Part shown: positions 29,567 to 37,823 of the stretch, one piece after another | How positions within the stretch are numbered: the first letter of the stretch is position 1 | How the letters are laid out: every line of letters begins with the position of its first letter | Origin: Legionella sp. PATHC035 | Lineage (GTDB): Bacteria > Pseudomonadota > Gammaproteobacteria > Legionellales > Legionellaceae | DNA length: 64,000 nt | Assembly: GCF_026191115.1 (NCBI RefSeq) | Contig: NZ_JAPHOT010000001.1 | Coordinates: forward strand, 310,001-374,000 | Direction: 5' to 3' | Program-made: the position numbers and the translations under genes | Notes under the pieces: model-generated | Databases searched by the model: none | Seen by the model: only the letters and a program-made list of their open reading frames with translations | What the model was told of the DNA's origin: nothing

Positions 29567-29797
29567 TTAATATACTTTCTTCTGCCTGTTCAGCCTTTTT
29601 TGTATATTTTCTGTAATTTCCTCTATTCTTTGAATTTTTTTTGATTGCCCCTCTAAGGCCTCTACAGTATCTGCCCCTAGTTCTCGAGTTCTTCGTGCCA
29701 TACGCGCGGCTCGCTCAACAGACGCCAGTGAATCTTCGATGACTTCATTGATTTCCTGAATCGTCTCCTGAGACGATGAATCTTCTTTCATTCTCAT
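29567..29797 (-). CDS. Qb-SNARE half of a split SNAP-25-like protein
   Basis: A 76-residue helical protein matching the first (Qb) SNARE helix of SNAP-25. The stretch from DSLASVERAARM to QRIEE aligns without gaps to SNAP-25 residues 24-62: G41 on G43, T44 on T46, L48 on L50, Q51 on the zero-layer Q53, and RIEE on R59-E62. AAGG stands seven bases before the ATG at 29797. The last residues (RLNRQKKVY) leave the homology after an A6 run. In the -1 frame the match resumes (QAEESI against EAEKNL) and runs on into the Qc frame, giving a 209-residue Qbc-SNARE; SNAP-25 has 206. Confidence 0.82.
   Translation of the reverse strand: MRMKEDSSSQETIQEINEVIEDSLASVERAARMARRTRELGADTVEALEGQSKKIQRIEEITENIQKRLNRQKKVY
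29596..29601 (-). other. A6 slippage or frameshift site joining Qb and Qc SNARE frames
   Basis: On the minus strand the codons ATA CAA AAA AGG contain six consecutive A. One added A, or a -1 slip of tRNA-Lys on AAA, reads on as AAG GCT GAA CAG without a stop through to the Qc SNARE frame. Homology to SNAP-25 continues in the new frame. It may be a slippage signal or a one-base deletion. Confidence 0.65.
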
Positions 29798-30108
29798 TGT
29801 TAAACCTTTTTATTGGAGCATATTTAAACTCTGATTACATTACAAGAGACAAATACTGGTAGGTAAAGCCTTGCCGTGATCTCACTTGATTTTTAACTGC
29901 CTTTACTAAGGCCAGAGTGATTGTAATTTATTCAGTCGAGCTTTAAATTTAAAGCTTCAATTATAAGTTAATTAAAATCATAATTCAAGGCCTGACCCCA
30001 TTGACATGACACCATTAAGCATTGGTAACTTTTAAGAGGTTGACCTACGCTTGCTGCCATAGATTCTGTATAATACATCCCTATACTTATCCATCAGAGA
30101 ATTACCTC
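29798..30108. other. Intergenic region between SNARE genes and srkA
   Basis: About 310 bases between divergent genes. It holds palindromic element copy 4 (29951-30000) and presumably the promoters for both the SNARE pair and srkA. Another small inverted pair is GTAAAGCCTT with AAGG-containing sequence near 29860-29913. I see no further gene. Confidence 0.5.
29951..30000. repeat. Palindromic element copy 4 (left arm degenerate)
   Basis: AAGCTTCAATTATAAG and ATAATTCAAGGCCTGACCCCA form an imperfect inverted repeat around TTAATTAA. The right arm matches the other copies well; the left has lost the AGGCC part. Confidence 0.6.
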
Positions 30109-31089
30109 TTGAATCACGAGAACCAAACACCCTATGCACAACTCGATCCCATTACCATTTTGGATGCCATTGAAAGCACGGGGGTTGTTTGCACGGGCAG
30201 CCTGGTCGCACTCAATAGCTATGAAAACCGCGTTTATCAAATAGGAATAGAAAATGACGAGCCTCTCATTGCTAAATTTTATAGACCGAATCGCTGGTGT
30301 TCAGCAGCTATTTTAGAGGAACATCAATTCGCACTTGAATTAGAAGAACATGAAATTCCCATTATTGCCCCCCTTATTATCAATGACCGAACCTTACACC
30401 ATCATCATGATTTCAGATTCGCACTCTTTCCCAGGCGCAGCGGCCACGCACTCGAATTGGATAATAGTGAACACCTCGAATGGATGGGACGCTTTATAGG
30501 GCGCTTGCATAGAGTTAGTGCAAGCCAGTCATTTCACCATCGCATCCAATTAAATCCCCAAAGTTATGGCCATGATCCATACCAATTTCTCATGGAACAA
30601 AGTTTTATTCCTGACTACTTAACCTCAAATTTTTGCAAAACAGTGGAAACAGCATTAGAGAAAGTACATCAGATATTTAAGTCTACAGGCGATATTGATC
30701 AAATACGCTTGCACGGCGATTGCCATGCAGGAAATGTGTTATGGAGTAAATCAGGTCCCCATATCGTTGACTTAGACGATTGCCTCATGGGCCCTGCGAT
30801 ACAGGATATTTGGATGTTACTTTCAGGTGAACCCAAGCAAATGGATTTGCAACTGGAGAAGATTTTAGAGGGTTATTGTAAATTTCATGATTTTAACCCG
30901 CGTGAGCGCCATTTAATCGAGGCATTGCGTACACTACGCATGCTGCATTATTCAGGATGGATTGCAAAACGCTGGGCCGATCCCGCATTCCCTTTGAGTT
31001 TTCCATGGTTTAATACGCCTGTATATTGGCAAAATCTGCTGATAAATCTTAATGAACAGATTGAATTATTAGATCAATTTGAATGCTAG
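30109..31089 (+). CDS. srkA: Stress response kinase A (YihE/SrkA family)
   Basis: Ser/Thr-type kinase of the APH fold that in E. coli counters MazF-linked death under stress. Close identity to E. coli YihE is visible: LNSYENRVYQ, AKFYRPNRW, EEHQFALELEE, LRLHGDCHAGNVLW-type catalytic loop (here IRLHGDCHAGNVLW), and HIVDLDD for metal binding. No ATG lies at the right place; I propose TTG at 30109 (N-terminus LNHENQTPYAQLDP), which gives 326 residues, near the E. coli length. The frame is open back to 30022. Despite the accessory surroundings it is a conserved gene. Confidence 0.88.
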   Translation: MNHENQTPYAQLDPITILDAIESTGVVCTGSLVALNSYENRVYQIGIENDEPLIAKFYRPNRWCSAAILEEHQFALELEEHEIPIIAPLIINDRTLHHHHDFRFALFPRRSGHALELDNSEHLEWMGRFIGRLHRVSASQSFHHRIQLNPQSYGHDPYQFLMEQSFIPDYLTSNFCKTVETALEKVHQIFKSTGDIDQIRLHGDCHAGNVLWSKSGPHIVDLDDCLMGPAIQDIWMLLSGEPKQMDLQLEKILEGYCKFHDFNPRERHLIEALRTLRMLHYSGWIAKRWADPAFPLSFPWFNTPVYWQNLLINLNEQIELLDQFEC

Positions 31090-31278
31090 CTAATGGGACG
31101 GAGAAACCAATTTTCCAGACTTAATCCTGGTCTTGCTGAAAAATATTTTAATCAAAATTTGGCTTGATTTTAAGGGCAGTACCCACGCTTGCTACCATGA
31201 TAATAAATGCATAATTACTATTCAGCATGGTAGTATTTTCCACTTAAAACGGTAATAATTAGTGAACGATGGTCTAAA

Positions 31279-32049
31279 ATGAAAACGACTACCATGTTAA
31301 CATCCGCCTCTATAAGTCCGTTTGATAATTTGCCGAATGAGATACTGCACTATTTGCTCCGTTTTACCAATCATCACGGCAGGTTAGTATGCAAACGCTT
31401 TCTGGAAGCTGACAGAGAATTAATCAAAAATGAAGCGCAAGATTTATTCAACGACTACCTAACAGCAAGAACGATACATTTGGACTCAGTAAATCCTCTA
31501 AAAGTAATACATCTCATCACTGTATTTGCGCTTGATGCATTGCCTCAAATCTCCGATCCACACGAAAAGGAAGCCAGTATCGGTATCTTATTATTACAAT
31601 TGTATGAAGTGCTTTATTTCTATACCCGGCATAACCAACTTGAATTTACACTGCCACACGAACCCGACGTACTAGAGAGTTCTGTATTGGCAGCTTCCTA
31701 TTTGATTACTTCTTATGATGAGAGTGATGCACTAAGAACTCCTATTTCAGAAAAAGACATTGATAGGATCAAAGACGATGTAGGTGATATGCTGGCTTTT
31801 CTTAGTGGCACAAACTCAGAAAAAGGCATCAAAACTTGTTATTTTAAAGAAATTGTTACGGGGATGATGCACGATTTCAAGGAAGGTATGCAACATGCTG
31901 TCGATAATAACTCTGGCAGTAATTTGCGCTTTTTTAGCTTTACCCCTACTAAAAGTAAACAACAGATGATTTTACGCTTAATTAATCAATGTGCTTCCTT
32001 GCTTGAAAACCAGCTATATACATCTCAACCAACTTGCATCCTGTTTTAA
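31279..32049 (+). CDS. F-box protein with C-terminal CaaX box, candidate effector
   Basis: A 256-residue protein with a eukaryotic-type F-box at residues 15-45: LPNEILHYLLRF followed by LVCKRF, the conserved LPxEIL and VCKRW-like ends of the fold that binds Skp1. The middle is helical with no repeat I recognise (no ankyrin or LRR). The protein ends in C-I-L-F, a CaaX box whose Phe favours geranylgeranylation. F-box plus CaaX is the layout of the Legionella effector AnkB, which recruits SCF ubiquitin ligase at the vacuole, but the middle domain differs. Function as a host ubiquitin-ligase adaptor is inferred. Confidence 0.82.
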   Translation: MKTTTMLTSASISPFDNLPNEILHYLLRFTNHHGRLVCKRFLEADRELIKNEAQDLFNDYLTARTIHLDSVNPLKVIHLITVFALDALPQISDPHEKEASIGILLLQLYEVLYFYTRHNQLEFTLPHEPDVLESSVLAASYLITSYDESDALRTPISEKDIDRIKDDVGDMLAFLSGTNSEKGIKTCYFKEIVTGMMHDFKEGMQHAVDNNSGSNLRFFSFTPTKSKQQMILRLINQCASLLENQLYTSQPTCILF

Positions 32050-32288
32050 TTCTGTCTTTTGAATGGAATAAAAAAGCAGTAAGCGTAGTCTGACTGCCCT
32101 TAATTTAAGTCATAATTTAGTGAGTTTATGTTTGAAATGATGCTCTAGAGTTACATCAATTGATGTTACAGTTTCTGTAATTATTTTTGTGCTTTGTTTT
32201 CCCTATATTTTGGATGCATAATTGAATCTAATTAACAGTTCCAATGTATACTCTTCAAATATAACTATCTTGCTCTAAAAAAAATTTA

Positions 32289-32813
32289 ATGACCCCATTT
32301 TTAACAACTACACGATTAATTATTTGCGGACCCTCTCTGAATGATTTTGATAATCTCTACAGACTGCAATCAAATTCTCAAGTGATGCGTTTTATAGGTC
32401 ATGGGCAACGTGATAAAGATGAAGTCATGGTTGGATTGGAGAAGGCCATTCATCACTTTCAAAAACATCAATTTAGCCTTGGCACTGTTTATATAAAAGA
32501 TTCCGATGAGTTTATCGGTCGAGCTGGACTGATTTATTTCAATTATGATGACCAGCAATCAGAGGTTGAACTCGCTTATGCTTTATTACCTCAATACTGG
32601 GGCAAAGGGTATGCTACAGAAATCACTATCGCTCTAATTCAATTTGTTTTTCGAAAGCTTAATATGCAAAAACTAATCGCTGTAGTCCATCCAGAAAATG
32701 CTTCTTCCCAAAATGTATTAATCAAATGCGGAATGAGTTATGCAGGAACCATTAATTATTGGAATAAAGAAATTATGAAATTTGAAATAACCAATAAAAT
32801 CCCAACCATCTAA
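32289..32813 (+). CDS. GNAT N-acetyltransferase (RimJ/RimL type)
   Basis: A 174-residue acetyltransferase of the GNAT fold. It begins like RimJ/RimL-group enzymes (TTRLIICGPSLNDFDNLYRL), and the acetyl-CoA loop appears as LLPQYWGKGYATE near residue 100, followed by VHPENASSQNVLIKCGM, a strong signature of this group. No clear ribosome site precedes the ATG. The acceptor (protein, antibiotic or small molecule) cannot be told. It stands alone among candidate effector genes. Confidence 0.85.
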   Translation: MTPFLTTTRLIICGPSLNDFDNLYRLQSNSQVMRFIGHGQRDKDEVMVGLEKAIHHFQKHQFSLGTVYIKDSDEFIGRAGLIYFNYDDQQSEVELAYALLPQYWGKGYATEITIALIQFVFRKLNMQKLIAVVHPENASSQNVLIKCGMSYAGTINYWNKEIMKFEITNKIPTI

Positions 32814-32920
32814 TTCATTCTCGCCTTCTTTGATACAAATTGACCACCTTATGGATTTAATATAAACTTTTTAACCACCAGATGTATTAGTCATCAATTC
32901 TGATTTAATAGGAACGTGTA

Positions 32921-33880
32921 ATGTTCAATAAAATTGAAAGTGAAAAATATTCGACGCGCAGCAGTTGGGCTAAATCTTCAGAGGAAAAGCAAAAATTAAT
33001 TTTGGAGTATCAAGACATTTATAAATCTAGTTTATCAGAAGGAACTGTATTTAGGATTGTGGGTCTTTCTATTTTAGAAACATTAGCCTTGCCTAGATGT
33101 AACCACCTTTGGGTCTTGCCTGTAGGCTACTATCATAGTGTCCCTCCGACGCTCACCCTTTTCTCACCTGAACGTTCAGAAATGCAAAATTATGGTGGCA
33201 CTTCTCGTTTTGGCTCAGTGATTGTCTATGATGAAATAACAGGAGGAATGTGCTTTTTTCATTTTGGTAAAAATCCTGCATATCTATCTCATTCTAGTGC
33301 GGAGTATAATAATAACAAAGAGTTCTTTTTAGATACCCCTTCAGCAAAACTTTCCGTAGAGATATTAACTATATTAAACGAAAGTAATACCTTGGATAAA
33401 GTAGGGGGATCTGCCCTTTTTGCCAGTTTTAAAACACATGTTAAGGAAGAAATAATTCAACATGCAAAAAAGCTAACTGACCAGACCACAATTAATTTAG
33501 CCACCTTTACAAACTTAGGCCTGGAGTGTGATACTGTAAAAATTCTCAGTGGCGAGCATGAGGAAAATACGATTATCGGTATTATTCCTTTATTGCCAGA
33601 AGAGAAGCCACTTATTCTCTGTAGAGGGAACCCTATGTTCGGTCCCAGTACCCATTTTACTGAGGTCCCTGCTGTTTTAATGCAACCCTTCACTCAGTTA
33701 AGTACAGATAAATCTTCTGGTAGAGACAATGAAGTACTCCATGATTCTGGAGAGGGAGCATTCCAGAAAAACGCAAATACACCTCACTCTTCTTTGAGTA
33801 TTTTTAGCCATTCTTCATCTCATGATGATGTCTCAACTTCTCTGGTCGATGCACTAGGAAAGGCTTCCAAAGGTTTTTAG
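32921..33880 (+). CDS. Orphan protein, candidate effector
   Basis: A 319-residue protein of no family I recognise, with a good ribosome site (AGGAA) before the ATG. There is no signal peptide or membrane helix. Residues 40-130 look beta-rich (VIVYDEITGGMCFFHFG), followed by alpha-helices, and the last 60 residues are a low-complexity Ser/His/Asp-rich tail (SSLSIFSHSSSHDD). Such an unstructured polar tail is common at the ends of Dot/Icm substrates. A hairpin terminator follows within 10 bases. Location next to other effector-like genes is the main hint. Confidence 0.68.
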   Translation: MFNKIESEKYSTRSSWAKSSEEKQKLILEYQDIYKSSLSEGTVFRIVGLSILETLALPRCNHLWVLPVGYYHSVPPTLTLFSPERSEMQNYGGTSRFGSVIVYDEITGGMCFFHFGKNPAYLSHSSAEYNNNKEFFLDTPSAKLSVEILTILNESNTLDKVGGSALFASFKTHVKEEIIQHAKKLTDQTTINLATFTNLGLECDTVKILSGEHEENTIIGIIPLLPEEKPLILCRGNPMFGPSTHFTEVPAVLMQPFTQLSTDKSSGRDNEVLHDSGEGAFQKNANTPHSSLSIFSHSSSHDDVSTSLVDALGKASKGF

Positions 33881-33884
33881 AAAT

Positions 33885-33911
33885 TTTAGCGGAGTATACC
33901 GCCGCTAAAAT
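33885..33911 (+). terminator. Hairpin after the orphan gene
   Basis: TTTTAGCGG and CCGCTAAAA pair around a short loop about 7 bases past the stop codon at 33880. The 3' side is A-rich on the plus strand rather than T-rich, so the structure may serve the opposite direction equally. Confidence 0.5.
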
Positions 33912-34094
33912 TAGTATTTTGAAACGAAGTGTTTAATAATCAATTTTCATTTTTATTCATTTAAAATGACAACTCGCCTAATGCAATATTTCTGGAGTAA
34001 TAAGTTTTTTTTATATATTTTTTTTAAGTTATATTCTAATTGTAGCCGCTAAACTCGGAATAAATGCGCCACCATACTTGAAGAATCCTTTAAA

Positions 34095-34116
34095 GTTCAC
34101 CTTTCAAAAGGTGAAC
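34095..34116 (-). terminator. Hairpin after the MFS transporter
   Basis: GTTCACCTT and AAGGTGAAC form a compact stem just past the stop of the leftward MFS gene. On the minus strand it is followed by TTTAAAGG, a weak U-tract. Confidence 0.55.
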
Positions 34117-34133
34117 TCTAGGGTGATTTAAAA

Positions 34134-35459
34134 TTAATGTTTCTTATGTGCTGGATGTGACTCTTTTAACACGAAACTTGCAATGAGCAAACTTGCTAAA
34201 AAGCATATTGGCATCACCATTAAAGCGATTTGGTAACTTGAAATACTGTACACATGCACTCCATTAACCAAATGCCATAAGTTGGTATGCTGTAATATGT
34301 ACCCTACTAAAGGCTGAAATAAGGCACCACCTAGCACTACGGAAAGATTATTGAAACCTGAGGCAGTACCAACAAGCTCTGGTGGATTATTTTCTTTAAC
34401 TACAGCAAAACTTACCGTTTGCCCACCTGCGCCTAAACCTAATACGAACAGAATAAATGGGGTCCATCCATAAGATAATCCAGGCAAATACAATAAAACC
34501 AATGTCGCAAACAAACCTAAAATGGCACTGATAATGAGCGCGATGCGTCGACTTTGAATACGATCACTGAACCATCCTAATAAGGGGCTCCCCACACCGA
34601 TTCCAATCCAAATCATACTGCATAGTCCCGAAGCGGCAACCACGCTTATCTGGAATTTTTCTTGTAAATACGGAACACCCCAAAGTGCTGCGAAGACAGC
34701 AATGGGTGCCCATATTGTGAACGCATACCCGCCTATTATCCAGGTATAACTGTGTTTGCACACCGCCATAAGTCTTTTCCATTCATCACGCAGGTAATGC
34801 TCAGGGACTGCTTGGCTTTTCTGATGTGGATAGTCTCGGATATACAACCAAAAGAATGCGGCCAGAATAAAGCCAATAATCGACAGAATAAAGCTTGCAT
34901 TACGCCAGCCAACCCCCTGAATTAGATATGCCAGGGGCATTTCACCAAACATGGCACCCACTGAACTCATCAATTGGGCGATCCCAGCCAAAATGGCGAA
35001 ATAATGAGGCGGAAACCAACGTGATAAAAGAACCAATACCCCAATAAAAGAAAATGCTGAGCCAATTCCAATTAAGAATCTTCCGATACATGCAGTGAAC
35101 ACACTGTCAGTTGAAGCAAAAAATGCAGACCCAAGAGCACACAGGATAATGGCAAAAGTCATTAATTTTCGGGGACCATAACGATCGAATAACACACCTG
35201 CGGGTATTTGAGTGGGTGCGTAGGCATAAAAATAAAATGCGGAGATAACCCCAAATCCTTGACCTGTAACCCCAAAGGTTTTCATCATCGACTCTGCCAT
35301 GACGCTAGGGGCTACCTGTAGAATGAATTCATACAAATAAAATGATGCCGCGAGGAAAAAAATAAAATACGCCGTCACCAGACTTGTACTTACTCCCTGC
35401 GGTGTTTTTTCTATATAATTTGCGCTCAACTTAAGGCCACTCCGTTTGAAATTCCTCAT
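34134..35459 (-). CDS. MFS transporter
   Basis: A 441-residue, 12-helix major facilitator permease in the inner membrane. After a short basic N-terminus, TM1 (YFIFFLAASFYLYEF) leads into FILQVAPSVMAESM and the loop-2-3 signature DRYGPRKLM; the second half shows WFSDRIQSRR. This resembles the large set of Legionella MFS carriers of metabolites such as amino acids or organic acids, but the substrate cannot be read. It stands alone between the accessory segment and anmK. Confidence 0.88.
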   Translation of the reverse strand: MRNFKRSGLKLSANYIEKTPQGVSTSLVTAYFIFFLAASFYLYEFILQVAPSVMAESMMKTFGVTGQGFGVISAFYFYAYAPTQIPAGVLFDRYGPRKLMTFAIILCALGSAFFASTDSVFTACIGRFLIGIGSAFSFIGVLVLLSRWFPPHYFAILAGIAQLMSSVGAMFGEMPLAYLIQGVGWRNASFILSIIGFILAAFFWLYIRDYPHQKSQAVPEHYLRDEWKRLMAVCKHSYTWIIGGYAFTIWAPIAVFAALWGVPYLQEKFQISVVAASGLCSMIWIGIGVGSPLLGWFSDRIQSRRIALIISAILGLFATLVLLYLPGLSYGWTPFILFVLGLGAGGQTVSFAVVKENNPPELVGTASGFNNLSVVLGGALFQPLVGYILQHTNLWHLVNGVHVYSISSYQIALMVMPICFLASLLIASFVLKESHPAHKKH

Positions 35460-35544
35460 TTAAGCTCATACAGATTTATTTTGTCAATATATTCTTAATA
35501 CAGAAAAGCGAGTCAGATGAATTTTACTCAAAGGATTCGCTATT

Positions 35545-35645
35545 CTCTGTTCCTCGTCACCCCGCTTACAGCGAGGGATCTCAAGGGTTGTAGTACCGTG
35601 TGATGAGGAGAAATCGCTCACGATACTTGAGATGACGAGAACTTC
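35545..35645. repeat. Dispersed palindromic repeat
   Basis: CTCGTCACCCCGCTTACAG-type sequence and the reverse arm ACTTGAGATGACGAG bracket about 60 bases, with an inner AGCGAGGGATCTCAAG matching CTTGAGAT. The TCAC-CCGC-TACAGCGAGGGATCT core is the same as in the copies near 47.1, 48.8 and 60.4 kb. Intergenic between MFS and anmK. Confidence 0.65.
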
Positions 35646-35673
35646 ACAACACAAACATCCAGGCTACATGATT

Positions 35674-36768
35674 CTAATTCTGTTTAGGATAAATCGCACC
35701 CAAAATTGCTGGTGTTCGAGATCCGGTAATCGTACTTAAATCCACGGGAACGTGATTTATTGTTTGTGCAGCCAGCCAAGCAAACATCATCGCTTCTAAA
35801 TAATCAGGACTAATGCCCACCTCTGCTATGCTTTTCACTCGGGTTTCTGGTAATAATTGAGTAAGCCTATGCAAAAGGGCATGATTGTGGGTACCCCCAC
35901 CACACAAGTACATTTGCTCCACTTGATTGGGTTCTTTCAAAATCGAATTCGCAATCGTTTGAGCGGTAAATGCAAGCAATGTTGTTTGAACATCGACTGC
36001 TTGATATTCATCCCTTAAATGTTTATTGAGCCATGATAAAGAAAAATATTCTTTACCTATGCTCTTTGGTGCTGACGAGGTAATGAAAGAATCTGCCATC
36101 AATGCTTCAAAAAGAGGGGCAATCACTTCTCCTTGTTGCGCCCATTCTCCACCAGCATCATAATCTTTTCCCTGCTTCGCCCTAATCCAAGCATCCATTA
36201 AGCAATTCCCAGGGCCAACATCCCAGCCTTTAGTTGGCTCATTTGCATGAATAAAGGTAATATTGCTTATACCACCTACATTCACTACTGCGATATGATT
36301 CGTTCTGCCACTAAATAACTGCTGATGATAAAGAGGTGCAAAAGGAGCTCCTTGCCCACCCAGTACCAAATCCCGAGTTCTAAAGTCAGCAACAACAGTA
36401 ATACCAGTTAATGTTGAAATAGTATGAGCACATCCCAACTGTAAAGTATATGGAATAGAACAATTCGTATTATGGCACACGGTTTGACCATGACTTCCTA
36501 TTGCACAAATATCCCTGGCTGATAGTTTTGCTTTTTGTAATAATTCATTTACTGAATTGGCAAAATCTCTTCCAATCAATGTATTGAGTTGACAAATAGA
36601 AGCCAAACTGAGGTCTGAACCATGGAGCATCATATCCATGCGTGCTTTTACTTCATCGCTGTACTTATTAGTGATCCCATAAACCAGTGTATTATTTGAT
36701 ACATCAACCAGCGCAGCATCAATACCATCCATACTTGTTCCAGACATCAAGCCTATGTACAAAGTCAT
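35674..36768 (-). CDS. anmK: Anhydro-N-acetylmuramic acid kinase
   Basis: Phosphorylates and opens 1,6-anhydro-MurNAc recovered from peptidoglycan turnover, yielding MurNAc-6-phosphate. The 364-residue protein from the ATG at 36768 begins TLYIGLMSGTSMDGIDAAL, the family's ATP-binding opening; GSHGQTVCH, VNVGGISNIT and WDVGPGNCLMDAW follow in order. The frame extends to 36831 without a better start. Recycling links with the lytic transglycosylases elsewhere in the window (MltG and the SLT lipoprotein). Confidence 0.95.
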   Translation of the reverse strand: MTLYIGLMSGTSMDGIDAALVDVSNNTLVYGITNKYSDEVKARMDMMLHGSDLSLASICQLNTLIGRDFANSVNELLQKAKLSARDICAIGSHGQTVCHNTNCSIPYTLQLGCAHTISTLTGITVVADFRTRDLVLGGQGAPFAPLYHQQLFSGRTNHIAVVNVGGISNITFIHANEPTKGWDVGPGNCLMDAWIRAKQGKDYDAGGEWAQQGEVIAPLFEALMADSFITSSAPKSIGKEYFSLSWLNKHLRDEYQAVDVQTTLLAFTAQTIANSILKEPNQVEQMYLCGGGTHNHALLHRLTQLLPETRVKSIAEVGISPDYLEAMMFAWLAAQTINHVPVDLSTITGSRTPAILGAIYPKQN

Positions 36769-36844
36769 TCTGTGATCCCCAATAGAAAAAATTAAAAGCA
36801 TGTAACTGGGTACAACGCTTTGGCATTTCAATTAAATTAAAAAA

Positions 36845-36955
36845 ACTTCCCTTACCCCCTGGGGAGAAGGTGTCCGAGATGGCGAATGGAGGTATTAATC
36901 GTACCTAATGCCCCTCACCCCTGCCCCTCTCCCGATAGCGGTAGAGGGCATTTCT
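36845..36955. repeat. CCCTCACCC-type intergenic repeat, degenerate
   Basis: ATGCCCCTCACCCCTGCCCC with a later AGAGGGCAT arm forms an imperfect hairpin between anmK and tatD. It is related in composition to the perfect palindrome at 57181-57229. Confidence 0.45.
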
Positions 36956-36974
36956 TTCACTCATCTCTATCCGC

Positions 36975-37751
36975 CTATAATTTGAAACAAGTATAAAAGT
37001 TATTGGTAGTAATTTCAGCTATTTCAGCATAGGACATTCCACGAAGCTCAGCGATAGCTTCCGCCACATGTTTTACTAGTGCAGGATGATTTTGTTTTCC
37101 GCGATAAGGCACTGGAGCCAAATAAGGTGAGTCCGTTTCAATGAGTATTCGGTCCAAAGGTATTTTTCTTGCTACATCTTGAAGGGCTGTTGCATTTTTA
37201 AACGTCACTATTCCCGAAAATGAAATATAAAAATTCAAATCCATGGCTTGATGTGCTATATCCAAACTTTCAGCAAAACAATGCATAACACCGCCAATTT
37301 GTTGGGCATTTTCTTCTGCCATTAATGCGATAGTATCTTCTGCTGCTTGACGAGTATGAATAATCAATGGTTTTGAAGATTGTAACGCAGCATGTATGTG
37401 CGCTTTAAATCGACTACGTTGTATTTCTCTGGCTTCTTCAGTATGAGTTCGATAATAATCTAAACCTGTTTCACCTATTGCAACACATGCTGGATTCTTT
37501 GCTAAATCAAGCAACATCTTTGAGGTAACCGCAACATCCATTTCAGTATTTGGATGAACACCAACCGAAATACTAATATCAGAATATTCTGCAGCAAGCT
37601 TTTCTAATTGTGGATAATCTTTTAATTCAACGCAAACACATAAAAAATGCTGCACGCCATTTGCTTTTGCTTGCGCCAGAACATTCGCCATATCATGATT
37701 AAAATCAGCTAAATCAAGAAAATTCAAATGACAGTGTGAATCAACTAACAT
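36975..37751 (-). CDS. TatD-family metal-dependent hydrolase
   Basis: A 258-residue TIM-barrel DNase/hydrolase of the TatD family (YcfH type). Metal-ligand motifs are complete: DSHCHLNF at the N-terminus, GETGLDYYR near residue 95, IIHTRQ near 130 and ETDSPYLAP near 205. Its place downstream of holB-pilZ agrees with the common tmk-holB-pilZ-tatD order in gammaproteobacteria. The cellular substrate is probably nucleic acid ends. Confidence 0.93.
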   Translation of the reverse strand: MLVDSHCHLNFLDLADFNHDMANVLAQAKANGVQHFLCVCVELKDYPQLEKLAAEYSDISISVGVHPNTEMDVAVTSKMLLDLAKNPACVAIGETGLDYYRTHTEEAREIQRSRFKAHIHAALQSSKPLIIHTRQAAEDTIALMAEENAQQIGGVMHCFAESLDIAHQAMDLNFYISFSGIVTFKNATALQDVARKIPLDRILIETDSPYLAPVPYRGKQNHPALVKHVAEAIAELRGMSYAEIAEITTNNFYTCFKL

Positions 37752-37823
37752 GGATGGCCTCTTAAAATGTTCGTTATCCCGACATAAGGACTAGAACGAT
37801 CTAGCTCCCTATATTGAATGAAG

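Noticed and set aside
26374..34133. Prophage or integrative element covering the accessory segment
   Set aside because: No integrase, transposase, tRNA attachment site or phage structural gene is visible; only short palindromic elements are present.
36845..36955. CRISPR-like or tandem repeat between anmK and tatD
   Set aside because: Only a single imperfect hairpin is present; there are no regularly spaced repeats or spacers anywhere in the window.
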